This document shows positions 1 to 12,350 of a DNA stretch of 64,000 bases, one piece after another. A program made the translations under genes and the position numbers. This DNA comes from Anseranas semipalmata (taxonomy: Eukaryota; Chordata; Aves; Anseriformes; Anseranatidae). The notes beneath the pieces were generated by a model. That model did not search any database. It worked only from the letters and a program-made list of their open reading frames with translations, and had not been told where the DNA came from. Location: NCBI GenBank assembly GCA_013399115.1, contig VXAA01006441.1:62001-126000 (forward strand). The letters run 5' to 3'. Numbering within the stretch: position 1 is the stretch's first letter; each line of letters opens with the position of its first letter.

Positions 1-2614
1 TGCACGGCCGGCTGTGAGGCTGAGCCCGCTGCTCCTGCCAGCCCGTGCAGCCTGAGCCCCAGGAAAGACCTCGCGGAGCTCCACCTCATAACCAGTGCTT
101 CACAGAGCAGGACACGACCATCCCACACTGGTTCAGAGGGCTGCAAAACCTCGGGTCAAAAGCTTGGGAGCCACATGCTGCTCTTTTTGATAGAAATCTG
201 GCAAGTAGGGAGTGTGGAGCGAGGTCTCTCTTGGAAAGGGAGAGGTGGTTGAAGAGTCTGGCTCACAAAGGCTGGGACGGAGAACTGAGGAGACCTGCTG
301 GGCTCTTCAGCAGCAGGACAGGCAGCTGGGTGCAAGGTTGAGTCCATTCCCATCACGGAGAGCTGCTGTGCAATTTGCCCTGCACCAGAGGCATCAAGGG
401 GCTGCTGCTGCTAGGGGGCAAAAGCCTCTGGAAGCTGACGTTTTTGGCACTCGTTTTATTTTATTTTTCTGAAAGGAGCTTGGAACATTTGGAGTTTTCT
501 TTGATTTGAATTTCACAGGAAGCTGAGCAAACTGGCTGTGCCTTGCCTTCTGACGGGAAGAGCAGAAGTAGAGGAGAGGAGGTGAATCGAGCCGCAGTTT
601 GGCGGTGTACCCAAGTGTAGCAACATGTCATTTATGCCATTTAATTGTTCCCTGCAACTCGGATAATGTGGAAGACATTAGTAATAATAGCAGCTTCATT
701 ATGTTCCTTTTTGATGTGCTGTCTAAAAAGCTGAAATCTGAACAAGGACATTAGGAACCCAGCATTTTAGGCTTCCTTTGGCATTTTGTTTTTCTGTAGA
801 ACCTGAAAATACTTCAATGAAGCCTATTAAAGCCTAATATAAACATGCACAACCAGAGAAAACCTACATGCAGAATACAAATAATGAGGTTTTAGCAGGT
901 AGGCATTTGCAGCAATGAACTTTTGCACCCCATTTCTCTGACCTCCCCCAAAAATGCATGGTGTGTGAGGTCAGAGACCAAGAGCCCTTGTTTGCAGCTA
1001 CCCCTATTTAGCACGGAGCAAAGCACAGCCTGTTGGCTTGGAAGCCCTTGGGATGGAGGTAGGAAAGTGGAGGGAAAACTCATTTCTGCAGCCTTGGCCA
1101 TTGTGAAGCTCAGCTCAGACCCTACCACTAGACATTTAACGTGGGCAATACATGAAATCATCTCACCCTATGGATCCATCCAGCTCTTTGTCATGTTTTG
1201 CTGGCGAGCTCTCATCAGCGGGGGTTTGGAAATGTGGTGTGGCACTTCTGAGTGCCCAGGGGTTTTTCCAGCTTGGCGTCACGCAGCCTGCATTAGACTT
1301 CAGTGAAGTGTGTGCTGACCACTAGTGAAGGAAGAAGGAAGGGTTCCTGCCAAAAATACAGCTGGCTTAGCTGAGGTGCTGCTGAAAGACCAGGGGAGAC
1401 AGGAGTGGATTTAGCGTGCTGCCAGTGCCAGGACAATGAGCCCTTGTTTTGTTCTCACTACATGGATGCTTTGTTTTGCTTCTTTTCTTTTGCCCCCCCT
1501 GCTGCAATAAAAGGCTAGAACGACTGGATCACCACCAATACAAATGTGCAGTTATTCCACTGATTTTAACAATATCAATGCCTTCTGTATACAAGACATT
1601 GATTTTCTTTTCACCCGAGTGCACCGAAGGGAGACCCGCGAAGAGACATTTTAATGGCATTGGGGATGGTGGAGGGGAATTGCATGAAAGGTGCTCACAT
1701 GGGATGCTGGGGTTTGGCACGGCTCGACCTCCCTTTCTCCCTGGGGATGTCTGCAGCTTGCAGTGGGGCTTGCGGTCGCTGCTGCTCTGAGTTCTCCTGA
1801 CACTTGCTGGGAGCATGGACTCACTGTGGTGGAAGAACTCAAAGCAGCCGCAGCCCAGAGCAATAGGAGGTGAGAAAATCCTCTTGCATATAAGACAAGA
1901 GGCTCAGCTGAGATTTCACAGTTCACCAAGACACAGCCTATGCAATGACCTACATTCATATATGATACATGGGGCCCAAAAGCAAACAAGGTGTGATGAA
2001 AGAGCTGGGGAGGAGCAGAAGTGTTGTGTGGTTCCCAGCCAGGTTCTGCAGCCTGGTCTGAGCCTCGCTGAGAGCTATCCGAGTTCCCTCAGCTCTTCAA
2101 GGGTACTCCATGCAGCCACGCTGTGTCCATAATGGCAGGCTGTCCTGGGTTGGTGACATGCCCTGGGTGAACCTTGTTGTCCTTTGAGGTGTCACTGTGG
2201 CACTGAGAGCCCACCAAGCACAGCTAGGTGACCTGGCTGGCTGCTGTCAGCTATCATATCGTCACCAGGTATGTGGGCACCAGGAATAGTGGCTTTTCCA
2301 TGCCTTGTCTGCAGAGTGTACAAGGATGCCTCCTTTTCTCTTTTCCCCCTCCTTATTCCTCTGACTATTGTATCTTTTTTCTCATTTTGATTCTTGAAGG
2401 GGTTACTTATCAATTGTCTAGCAGTGTTTCAAATATCCTCCCAAACCTGGGGAGTGTAGCAGACATGTGAGGGCTTTTCTTTTTTCCCTATGGACAAAAT
2501 CCAGCCGGTATTATTCATATTTCCTCAAGACTAAAGATATTCTGGGTATTGAGGTGACATGATGGATGGAGTGAAGATGAAGTCTGAAGGGATCAGTGGA
2601 ATTGGCACTTTGAT

Positions 2615-2633
2615 AAAAAAAAAAAAAAAAAAA
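2615..2633. repeat. A19 homopolymer
   Basis: Nineteen consecutive A. No repeat body was recognised just upstream that would make it a retroposon tail. Confidence 0.95.
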
Positions 2634-4699
2634 GATGGATAAAGCATATGAAACACTCTGCATATTCCTTTATTCACTAAAAGCACCTGCCAGTTTTATT
2701 TTTGCCAACCCTGTTCAACATACTAGAAAGGTAGCAGGAATAATACAATTCCTTTTGTTATCTATCCTTCTCCCGTAAAGCAAAAATAGACACAGTCCTG
2801 TGTCCACAGATACCTTTACACAGTGACCTGGCTTGCTGTTTGCTTGGGCAGGGCATCCTTGCACCCGTGTGTGCAGTATGCGGCTGATTAATGCAGCATC
2901 TGCCTGGGCACAGCCGTGCCCCCCCTCCTCAAACAGCCAGGCAAAGCAAGGCACCCATGTGCGTATTCCAGATTCAACCTGAAGCTAGAAAACATCAACG
3001 CTGGCAAAGGGGGCTCATTTGGAGCTGTGAATCTGGGTCACGCTGAAGACTAGTGACCTACATTTCCCAGGTTTAAAACTGCAGACTGAAGTCGGAGCTG
3101 TCAAACCCTGTGACAGTCCCCGAGATGGGGGAGCCAGCCTGGAAGGTCCATGATGGGGAGGGAGATACCCGAGCAAGCTCTCACACACCCAAAAACCCAA
3201 ACACGGTCTCGAAAGGATTTGGAAAGACCCAAAATTAAGCTTGCTTGTCTCTTTGTTGGTTCTTTATTATGCTTATATATGGTTGTCTTCTAATTAATTT
3301 GAGTGTTTCAGTGGCACCTGTTTGCACACCCCACCACCTGCAAGGTCTTCCAGTTACAGGTTTGAAGAGACCTGAGTGTGGACTCAAATCCAGGAGCTGG
3401 AGGTGAAACACCCTTTGAAGCATGATGAGGAGGCTCTCGAGCACCCTCAGCATGGCTGCATTCTGCTGCCAGTGAGTTTGCCTTCAGCAGCCTGGCATTT
3501 CATGCTCATCATCTTCCCCAGGGGCTCCACCAGCTCACCGGTGAGAGCCGGAGCTGCTGAACCTGGCCTGAACACGTCCTCCCGGGACATTTTTGGTGTT
3601 GGAGAGACTGCACGCACTGCATTCCAGGCTGGGTGGAGGTTATGAGCTGGGGCACAAATAGTTTGGCATCAGGTTTGCACAATTAGCAGCCCTTTCCATT
3701 TAGAAATAGAAAGCGTGCTGCTTCCTCTGTGCAACCTGCGTCTTCCCATCAGTCTTTTTAGTGTTTAGAATTGCCAAAGTGTTAGCAGGGGATCAAATGT
3801 TAAACACCCTCTGCACCTGTCTTGACATTAACTAGAGAATTATTAGTATAATAAACATTTTACCTTGTTTTTTTAAGCCTCGGTGCAGAATGCTTTGTAG
3901 AACTTGAGTGCAAATCTGGACCCTGTGGCTTTCGTCAAAATACTGAATACTGAATTCCCGGTTGCCTCCCTCCCGACGTCGTTAATGATAATAATCATCC
4001 CTCCACAGCTTCTAATCCTCTTTGCAAAATGCTCTGTCGAGTGCTGGGCTGAGTCTCCTCTGCCCTGCATATTCCGCAGGCCTTTGCATTAATTCAACAC
4101 GGCCCTGAAAACCGCCTGGTGGGACTCCAAACGCTGAGTGACCACATAAGTCGGAGGCCACCAGAGAAGAACCCACGCTGTTCAGAGGTGGCTTCACCTC
4201 TGTCCTTTGGCGTGGGCATGGTGCAGCCTGGATATCCCACGCAAGGAGACTTGTGACAGGCAGAAGGAAACTCCCTGAGCAGGGGTGTCTCCTGAACGCC
4301 TGTCTCAAAGACTTGAATTTTATTTTTAACACGTGCAAAATCTAGCCCAGTTGCTGTGTTAAAAACCCACCCAAGCAAACAGACCCTGCAGGGGATTAGC
4401 CTGCCCCCCTGCCTGAGAGACCGATTTAGTTTTTACATCTATCTTCTCTTGATGTGCAGGTGTTAAGTCTCAGCTCATTTCACGTTCCTCTTTAAAACCA
4501 TCTCTGAAGTGATGGATCCCCTCAGACTAATACTGAAGTAATGATTGCAGCATCCCTGGGACAGCCTCCGTGATGGGCACAGATTAATCAAGCATCAGTT
4601 ATAGAGCAAATCCAACCTCACAGGAGAATGGCAAGACCTCGAATGCTCCCTGGTATAACAGTGAGCTCTTATTTAATGTTCTCCAGTAATTTATCTCCA

Positions 4700-4800
4700 A
4701 GAGCTTTAACAAGGTGGGCTATTGTTGTTCTCCTCCTTTGGAAAATGAAGAACTGCAGCAGAGATGCGAAATTATCCTCAAGTTCACACAATTTTTAAGG
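4700..4800 (-). mobile_element. MIR-like SINE relic
   Basis: The plus strand reads ggaaaatgaagaactgcagc, then tcaagttcacacaa, matching the reversed MIR order (gaggaaactgaggc, then aggtcacacag). It is strongly diverged. Confidence 0.4.
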
Positions 4801-7049
4801 CCTGCCCAGAAGAACCAGGAAAAAAAATATCCCATTAAATATATTTTTGATTAAATTTTGAGTTCTGCATGCTTAAGATTTTCGATGGGAGCAGCATGAT
4901 TTTTGCAGACATTCTTCACTGAGGAAAATCAAATCTTACCAAGAAGATCCAACCTGCACATTTCAGGCAGGTTTAGCTAACCTGCGAGGTGTCTCATGAT
5001 CCCATAAGGAAGCAGTGCAGTTAGCAGAGGAGCACAAGGGCACGTTACACCCAAACCGTGATTCCGGGGGAGCATTTCAGCGAGTGTTGGCCAGGCTGAA
5101 AGCTTTTTAGTCTTTCTAAATCACACATTTTCTAAATGTATTTGTGCCGTTTCTCGTCTGTGAAAATTGTGGCTTTCATCTTCATTCCCAAGGAAAGCAA
5201 ATACCGAGACATTGCAGTTCTCTGCAGGGTGGAAATGCTCTTTCCCTGTCTGGTGAGTAGGATGGGATTAGAACTGCAAAGGCATGTAACACACTGATTT
5301 TCCTGCTCACAGATCCTCTCCCTCCCGCAACAAGTCTGTGCTCTTAGAAATGAGCAAATCTGTGTCCTGCCTCAGAGTTTTGATCTGTCTGCATTCAGCT
5401 TTATGATAACTATTGAGGTTTCCAAAAGGAAACAGCTTCTCCTTGTGGTCTCCTTGCTAGTCCGGGTCCTTTGGTACCGCATTTCCACACTTCTCCCTCC
5501 TGGTTTATTACAGTGAGCCCACTGCAAGACTTCATTCTTTTTTTATGAAATGTCTCGCAGTCCATTTACCAGCACATTGTAAAATCTAAACATTAATAAT
5601 TAAAGCTACAGCTGTCAAAATAAATGGCTGGGGTCCATTTTGGAGATGCTGTGAAATATTATCCCACCACGTCGAGGAAGGGGGTGTTTTTCTGTCGTGG
5701 TTGCACGCCTGCAGCTAGGAGACTGGCAGTGCCCTGTAATCAGCAATGAGTTTCCCAGTCATTAGTTCAAATTAGAGCAGCCGTGATGACAAGTCGAATG
5801 CCAACTCCAGCTCCTAATGGCCGAGGAAGGTGCAGGCTGACCCTTCTGAGCAGAGCAGAACGGTTCATTTTGTCCCCATTTCTGAAAAGAGGCACAAAAC
5901 AGTTGCATAATGCTGTATTTGGTGTGAGCACGGGAAGGGCTCTGCAGGCATTTCATGCTGACCTGTGGCTCCCTGCCTATGAAAAACGCTGAAATTCATC
6001 CCACATGGGCGGCTGTGCCCCATCTGCCCCAAGGTCCATGCGCTCACCATCAGCTCCAGCCAGCATTCGCCTGGTGCCAGCTCTGGTCTCTTCTCCCAGC
6101 AATAAAGCAGTGAGACCGAGCTCCTAAAGTCTCCTGAATTTCTGGTTTCTCTCCCAGTCATCGGGCTTACCCAGAGGAGGTTTTTCCACCCGATTTCTGA
6201 CTGTGAAGGTCCTGACCCAGAGCTGCAGCCGTGGTGCAGATGAAAGTAAGTTATGGCTGAGAGTAGGCTGTGAGCTGTGGGTAAGAGCTGAGCTCCACAG
6301 GGATGGGGAAGAGCAGTGCTGGGAGCTCACAGAACGTTTTTTCACCAGTCACATGATATGTAGGGTTTTTGAAGTCACAGCTCTTGAACTCGAGATTATT
6401 TGAGATGCTCCGCTTTCATTAATACAACAAAAGCTGCGAGCTTCTAGCCCTCATGGTTACAGGGAAAAGGCTTGAAAAAAGACCCTGAGAAGCAGAGAAA
6501 AATAACACAATTAAAAATAGATGGCATACAGAAAGATTCCCACAGGTATTATTCTGAAATAATTTTGTGATTTGGGGGGAAGGTTGAACTCTGGGGTTAC
6601 CAGCTCCAGAGCTTGCTCTTCCTTCCCAGCAGAGAGAAGCATCCCGAGACAGCCCCGTCCTCCAGCCGTGGCCAGGGTGAAGCTGCCCCAGGTTAACCAC
6701 AGGTTATCCCCAGAGCCCAGCATGGGGCACGTGGCAGGAATTTGCCATGGCTGCTGTGAGAGACAGGAGGTCAATTTGCAAGCACTAATCGCGTATCAAA
6801 TAAGCTAAGGTGCTGCTTAGCACTTTGAATTTGGTTACATCTCCCAGATCACCCACTCTGTGCTTGCCATTGCTGCTAAACCTTCTCGTTATGGTAGCCT
6901 CGAGCTTCGCTGGGTCAGGATGAGCATCCCCAAACCTGCTGCACGCCAAGGTCTGGCAGAGCCCGTGTTGTCCCTGCCGCACACCTCTCTCCTGCAGCCG
7001 CCATCAGGAAAGGGCATTTTGGTAGCAGCATAATAAAAGCAGCAGATCA

Positions 7050-7350
7050 AAGGTCCAGGAAACTTGATTTTTGCCTCTGGCCCTGCCACTACCTTGCTGC
7101 CTGGTCTGTGGTGAGTCACTCAAACCAGCCCACTCCAAGCCAGTAATGCCCAAAAGGCTGTATTTGACCACTTGGCTACATGGTTTGCAGAAATACAGGG
7201 CACCTGCCTTCACTGAATACCAAGCTATATCTTCAAGTGCCTGGCTTTAGCTATGGAAATGATGGTAAAGCCCTCCACGCCTCTGTTTCCCTTATCTGTG
7301 AAGTGAAGATAATAGCATTGGTGCACGTCGTAAATCGCACTGAGCCCTTC
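7050..7350 (+). mobile_element. MIR-like SINE relic in two parts
   Basis: The stretch 7050-7125 reads like the MIR core (tctggccctgccactacctt, then gtgagtcactcaa). The stretch 7270-7350 reads like the MIR 3' part (cctctgtttcccttatctgt, then gataatagca). About 150 bases that fit no consensus separate them, so this is one interrupted copy or two. Confidence 0.55.
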
Positions 7351-8265
7351 TGAGGAGGGAGTGGATGTTTCTCAGAGAACCTCGGGCATTTGGAAATGCA
7401 ACTCCCAGTGAAAATCAGTTTGCAATTAGTCTTAGATAATTCTTCAAATGTTTTTCTCCTTGTATCTCCCTGCTCGCATGCGAGGTCTCACTTCTTGCGC
7501 GTAGAATTTTCTTTCACTTGAGAGCAGGGGCATTTGCTTGCCTGGCTCCTACCCAGCTGCTAAGCAAGGGGCTTGGAGACCCAAGGGTGGACCCCAGTGT
7601 TCTCATGGCTCCTCAGACCCTTGCAGAAGTGAAGCGTTGGTGCTGCCAACCAGCTGGTAGACACTGCTGGCTTCTTGGCCGTGAGCATCCCAAATAACTG
7701 CTGCCCTCGGATTTCTTTCCCTTCAAGGATCTGGCCGAGCCCTTTGGGTGGCTTTGAGATGCCACCTCCTCTGGGACTTGTTAAAGTGCTTCATCAGTGC
7801 CCATCTTCCTCTGCAGGGATGACCTTTAACTCATCTCTGCTGTTGCTACCTGACTCGGATCACCTCAGAAGAAAGGTTGCCATGGCGATTTCATATTCAG
7901 CTCAGCCAAAAAATCCGGTTTCTGTATCTTATTAAATGCTCCTTTTCAAGGACCCTACATGTGGAGATCCAAGGCAAAGGGTTGCCTGCGTTCATTGTGG
8001 CGAGGAGCTTGGTCACCAGGAGCTTCCCCAGCAGCCAGCTGTTCCTTACCCCATTGCCATGCCCAGGAGGGTTTTTTTTCATGTTCAGGGAAAAGCTTGG
8101 GGTTTTAAGCTATTAGTATTGCTATGAAAACACTTCTCTGCAAAATGTCAATCAGCATTTTCAAGGGGATTTTTCACAGCTCTAATCTAAACTGCACTGT
8201 CAAATGTCAGGAGTGGATGTTTAATGAGGATCAGTTGGAAGCCCTAATTGGATGGGTATTCAATG

Positions 8266-8292
8266 TTTTTTTGTTTTGTTTTGTTTTGTTTT
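8266..8292. repeat. (TTTTG)n microsatellite
   Basis: A T-run followed by four TTTTG-type units. Confidence 0.95.
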
Positions 8293-9293
8293 AGTTGTTG
8301 TTTTATCCTTGGGACTCTGTTTTCACAGAGTTTCTTGTTAAATTTTAGAAGCTAATCTCCATTTAAACTGCAAGCTCAATGAACCTTGGTCCTCAGGGGC
8401 TGCTTGGAGCCATGACTGCTGTGGGCTTTCACTGAATTCACCTGGAAGGCAGAGAGAAAACCCACCCAGGATGTTTCCGCCTGAACGATGAGGACCATTT
8501 TGGGGTTTTATTAGCCTGTTTCCTACCACAGGCTGACAAAACGCTACACGCAGTAAAATCTCAGGTCTGAAGGCACCAAGGTGGGGGGTGCTGGGGTACC
8601 TCGGGAGCTCGGTGTGCACTGGGGCTGCTCCCTTCTCTGCTGAGAGATGTGCATACATGGGGCATGAGGAAGGGATCCAGCTCACAGAGAGAGTCACTGC
8701 GTTTGTCTCCAGATGGATTTCGGAGTGTGCAGTGCTAGGTGGCAAAGCTCTGGTCCCTTCTATAGATGAGACCTAGCCCAAACTCATGCAACCCTTTTAA
8801 AACAGCTGGAGATAATGCCTGCATGCCCTGCAGCAGCCTCTCTGGGCCTCATTACCTCCCATCCATCACACGCCAGCGTTTCCTTCCCATGGCCACGCTC
8901 CCTCTGTCAAAGCCAACAGGTGCTGCAGAAAACAGTTTTTGGACATCCGTCACTGAGCACAAAATGCGCCATGCTGCATCACCTCGGAGATTCCAGCCGA
9001 AACCCCTCCGAGCCGTGCCCAGATCATCCCAGCCCAAATCCCAATGTCCTCCGCACCCACTTCCTGGCTCGTGGCATTTACTCCGGGGCTGGTGGCCAGA
9101 CACATGCGATGGGGACGTAGCTGCTCAGCAGAGCTCCGAGGCGGCACAGGAATCCCTTGTACTTTATTGTCTCGCGCAGCACGTGCTTCCTAACAGGAAA
9201 ACCTTTCCGAAATGGCTTATTTTTTCCATATGAACACAGTGTCCTGAATGCCTCCATACAAACAATTGTTCTTTGATTTTCTTTCCCCCCTAC

Positions 9294-9307
9294 AAAAAAA
9301 AAAAAAA
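9294..9307. repeat. A14 homopolymer
   Basis: Fourteen A preceded by a short C-run. Confidence 0.95.
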
Positions 9308-9894
9308 TAGCAGATGGTTATTAAAACATCCTGGTTTCCTATAGTCATGCTTTTATTGCATTTTTAATTAAAACTTTGGGAGGACCATAAAAGACACATC
9401 ACAGATGCAAGTGTTTCCATACCCTGTTCCACATTAAACACGTAAATAACAGGGCACCCCTGCAGCACCTCCTCTCTGCCCCCGTTGCCCTGCAGCACCC
9501 TCAGAGGTCCATGTTTCTAACTGATCTTTGAGTGGGAAATGGCTCCTATTCCAACACACATGTAACACCTTCTCTCCATCCCTAATTGCATTTAATTTAA
9601 CACATGCAGTCACCAAAACTACTCCTTCCAAAAACAATCCACAGGATGTTCAGAGCTACCTGGCTTCGCCAGTGATTTTCAGCCAAGGAATTTTTGCCCT
9701 CCTGCTCTCTCCTGAAAAGCCTGGGAGCAGACTGGTGTGCCTGTAAATCTGCTCTTTCCATAAAGTCACCAGAAAAGATGCCATGGAACCCGTACTCAAG
9801 GCAGGTGAGACCCAGAGGTTACAAATCGTAATGTCTGCCCAGTCATTTCTAGGCATTTGTTACGGTGTCTTAAGTCAGCAACCTCAACAACTCC

Positions 9895-9975
9895 CCTGGT
9901 CTCCAGCCAGGAATAAAAGCGCTGAAGGAAATCAGGCCGCAGTAATTTCCCCAAACCACAGAGCTAACATGCATG
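9895..9975 (-). mobile_element. Possible MIR-like relic
   Basis: The plus strand contains gctgaaggaaatcaggccgc, then atttccccaaaccacagagc, loosely matching reversed MIR (gaggcagagaaatgacttgc, then ccaaggtcacacagc). Divergence is high. Confidence 0.3.
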
Positions 9976-11655
9976 GTAATTAATTTCTTTAGTGGAGAGA
10001 GGTTTTTCTAGCTGCTATGAGCTCTCCCAGGGGCTGACACAATAGCACATCTCCTTGGCGGTCAGACTGCCTTCCCACGGCTTTAATCATGTGTCCCACA
10101 CAATTCTGCAGGAAAATTCAGCAGAAGTTTTCCAGCATGGTGCCTGAAATAGAGCTGCCAAGGTCCAGCCTTCAAAATAGAAACGTGACCTTCTGAGGAG
10201 GTGGATGAAATTGTGGTGCCGCTGGGCTTGGTGGAAACCTCCTCTTGACTTGAGGGAGGTCAGGACGTGTCCCACCACACACTGGCTTCTCGATGCAAGG
10301 ACCAGCATTGCATGCTAGGATCTGGAGTCTTGAGTGCTCATAATGTGTTTTAAAAGAAAAAAAAACATACATCCAAGTCCAGGGCTTGTGGTTAATATGC
10401 ACCTTGTAGGAACAAAGTTAACTTGTCCTACAGTTGTCTTAGTTACAGAAGAACTTCAAGAGTCCTTTCTCCAGCTTTCTTATATTTGTCACTGGGGGTT
10501 TCCTAAATTATGCTTGCAAGTCTCTAAATCTGATCACAGATGGAACATAAATGCCACGTTACGAATTCGAAGGACACAGCTCACTTTCTGGGGAATAATA
10601 CATTGCAGGAATTTGATACAGAATAACTCAGATGATTTTTGTTTTCTTTTCTTTTAACCATGCTTCCTTCAAAGCTTCTATCCACAACACAACATTCACC
10701 CACCCCCGTAACTAACTCATTATTTTACAGCAAGTAAAATGAAACCGGAGACAAATGACTGTTGTTTAGTGCCATTAGTTTCAATGGCTTTACACAATAT
10801 TTGAATCATTGGCTCGCCTCTTGCTTTGGAGGAAGCCCAAATCTGGATGAATCTACGCGCATTACAAACCATCCATGGGGCCAGACCAGGCCTGCCTAAC
10901 AGATGCAGGTCCATATGCTTTGGCTCTGCACCCATATGGAACACTAATCTGCAGTCCAGGAATAGAGCATGTCACCGCTCCTCTTTTCTAGCAACCTCCC
11001 ATCCAAAGTCATTTTCAGACACAAGCCCAGTTAAGCAAGTTCATCTGGAACCTGTACAGCAAGACACCACAAGACTGATGGTCCAAGCACAATATTTTCC
11101 TTGCTCTGTGGTTCCTGCTGAAGCCTAAATTGCAACATTTTCTAGAAAGCAGCGTGTTAGGCTTTCCAGAGCGCTAGTTACAAAACCCATTACACTCTTA
11201 TAACGTGCTTTAACCTTTGCTGCCTGGGTCGTGCAAGAACATGGAGTGCTTCATCGGCACTCGCTGGAGGAATTTCTCCAGGCAACCAAACCAGCAAATA
11301 GCCGTGGATATTTCACAACGCCTGGGAGGTTTTGTTTGCGGGAGGCACAGGATTAGTATCACATGGCCTGCCACCATTTCAACATAGAGGGCTTAACTTT
11401 TATTGCTGGCTGCGCTCCTCCAGCAGCGGCAGCTGGTTTCTTCTGGCCAGGCCTTTAGGGTTTTAGGTGTTTGAGGATGCTGTTTTTCCTGGTGCCTAAT
11501 CCTTGCTCAAACTCTGTGTTTTTGTCACTGATGCAATGCAACAGATACAGCTCAGTCCTCCTTAGAGCACGTGAGAAGTAAATTCAGTGCCTGTGCTGTG
11601 CAATCTTAAAGGAGAGCTGGGTGCCCATCCCAAACTATATAAGGAACAGGCACAT

Positions 11656-11732
11656 CATTTATTTTTATTTTATTTTGTTTTATACTCTATTTTTCTTTAT
11701 TATTATTATTATTTAATTTATAGAGGCCGAGA
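11656..11732. repeat. T/A low-complexity tract with (TTA)n
   Basis: T-rich sequence with ATTT and TATTT units passes into five TAT/TTA units at 11698-11713. Confidence 0.85.
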
Positions 11733-12299
11733 GGTGAGCACACCCTGTGTCAGCACCCCAGCCCAGCCCCAAGGTGCTGGGATGTGCAATGCTCCCTCCA
11801 TGGAAGCATGGCTCAGGCTGTGCTGTGACACCCTGCACGGGATGGGAACCCCGGGCCACCCCTGGGGTGAGTGCCCTTCTGCCCCGTGCCTCTTATTTTA
11901 GGGGGCTGGAGAGAGCTGCTGCTGGCTGGGTGCTGGGGATCCCTACACTGAGTGGCAGATATTTCCATCCGTGGTGCTACTTCGTTTTTGTGCTCAGCAC
12001 AACGTTGTGAGAGCATCACTGTGGGAAGGGTTTGTAGGAGCTGACTGCGATCCCCGCACAAGTGTTCATAGATTTGCTTCGAGATGCTGTAAATGCATCT
12101 GCCTTCAGCTGGATTATGAATGTAATTGGCATGCCATGGCTTTGCTCATGCATCGGGCTAGGTTTGATGGAGCTGAACAAGAGTGATTCCAGCTGGAAAA
12201 GGAGCTTATTGCCAAATGCCTTGATGTTGCTGATACTGGGGGGAGAAGTACATCCTCTTGAGAGGATGATGGTTTTTTGGTGAGCACTCAGACCTCTGT

Positions 12300-12350
12300 C
12301 CAGAGTCTTTCTCAGTTGTTTCTTTGCAAAAATGGGTGATAAACTACTCT
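12300..12350 (+). mobile_element. Possible MIR 3' tail
   Basis: The string ctcagttgtttctttgcaaa followed by aatgggtgataaactactct resembles the MIR stretch ctcagtttcctcatctgtaa, then aatggg-ataataac. It is short and could be chance. Confidence 0.35.
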
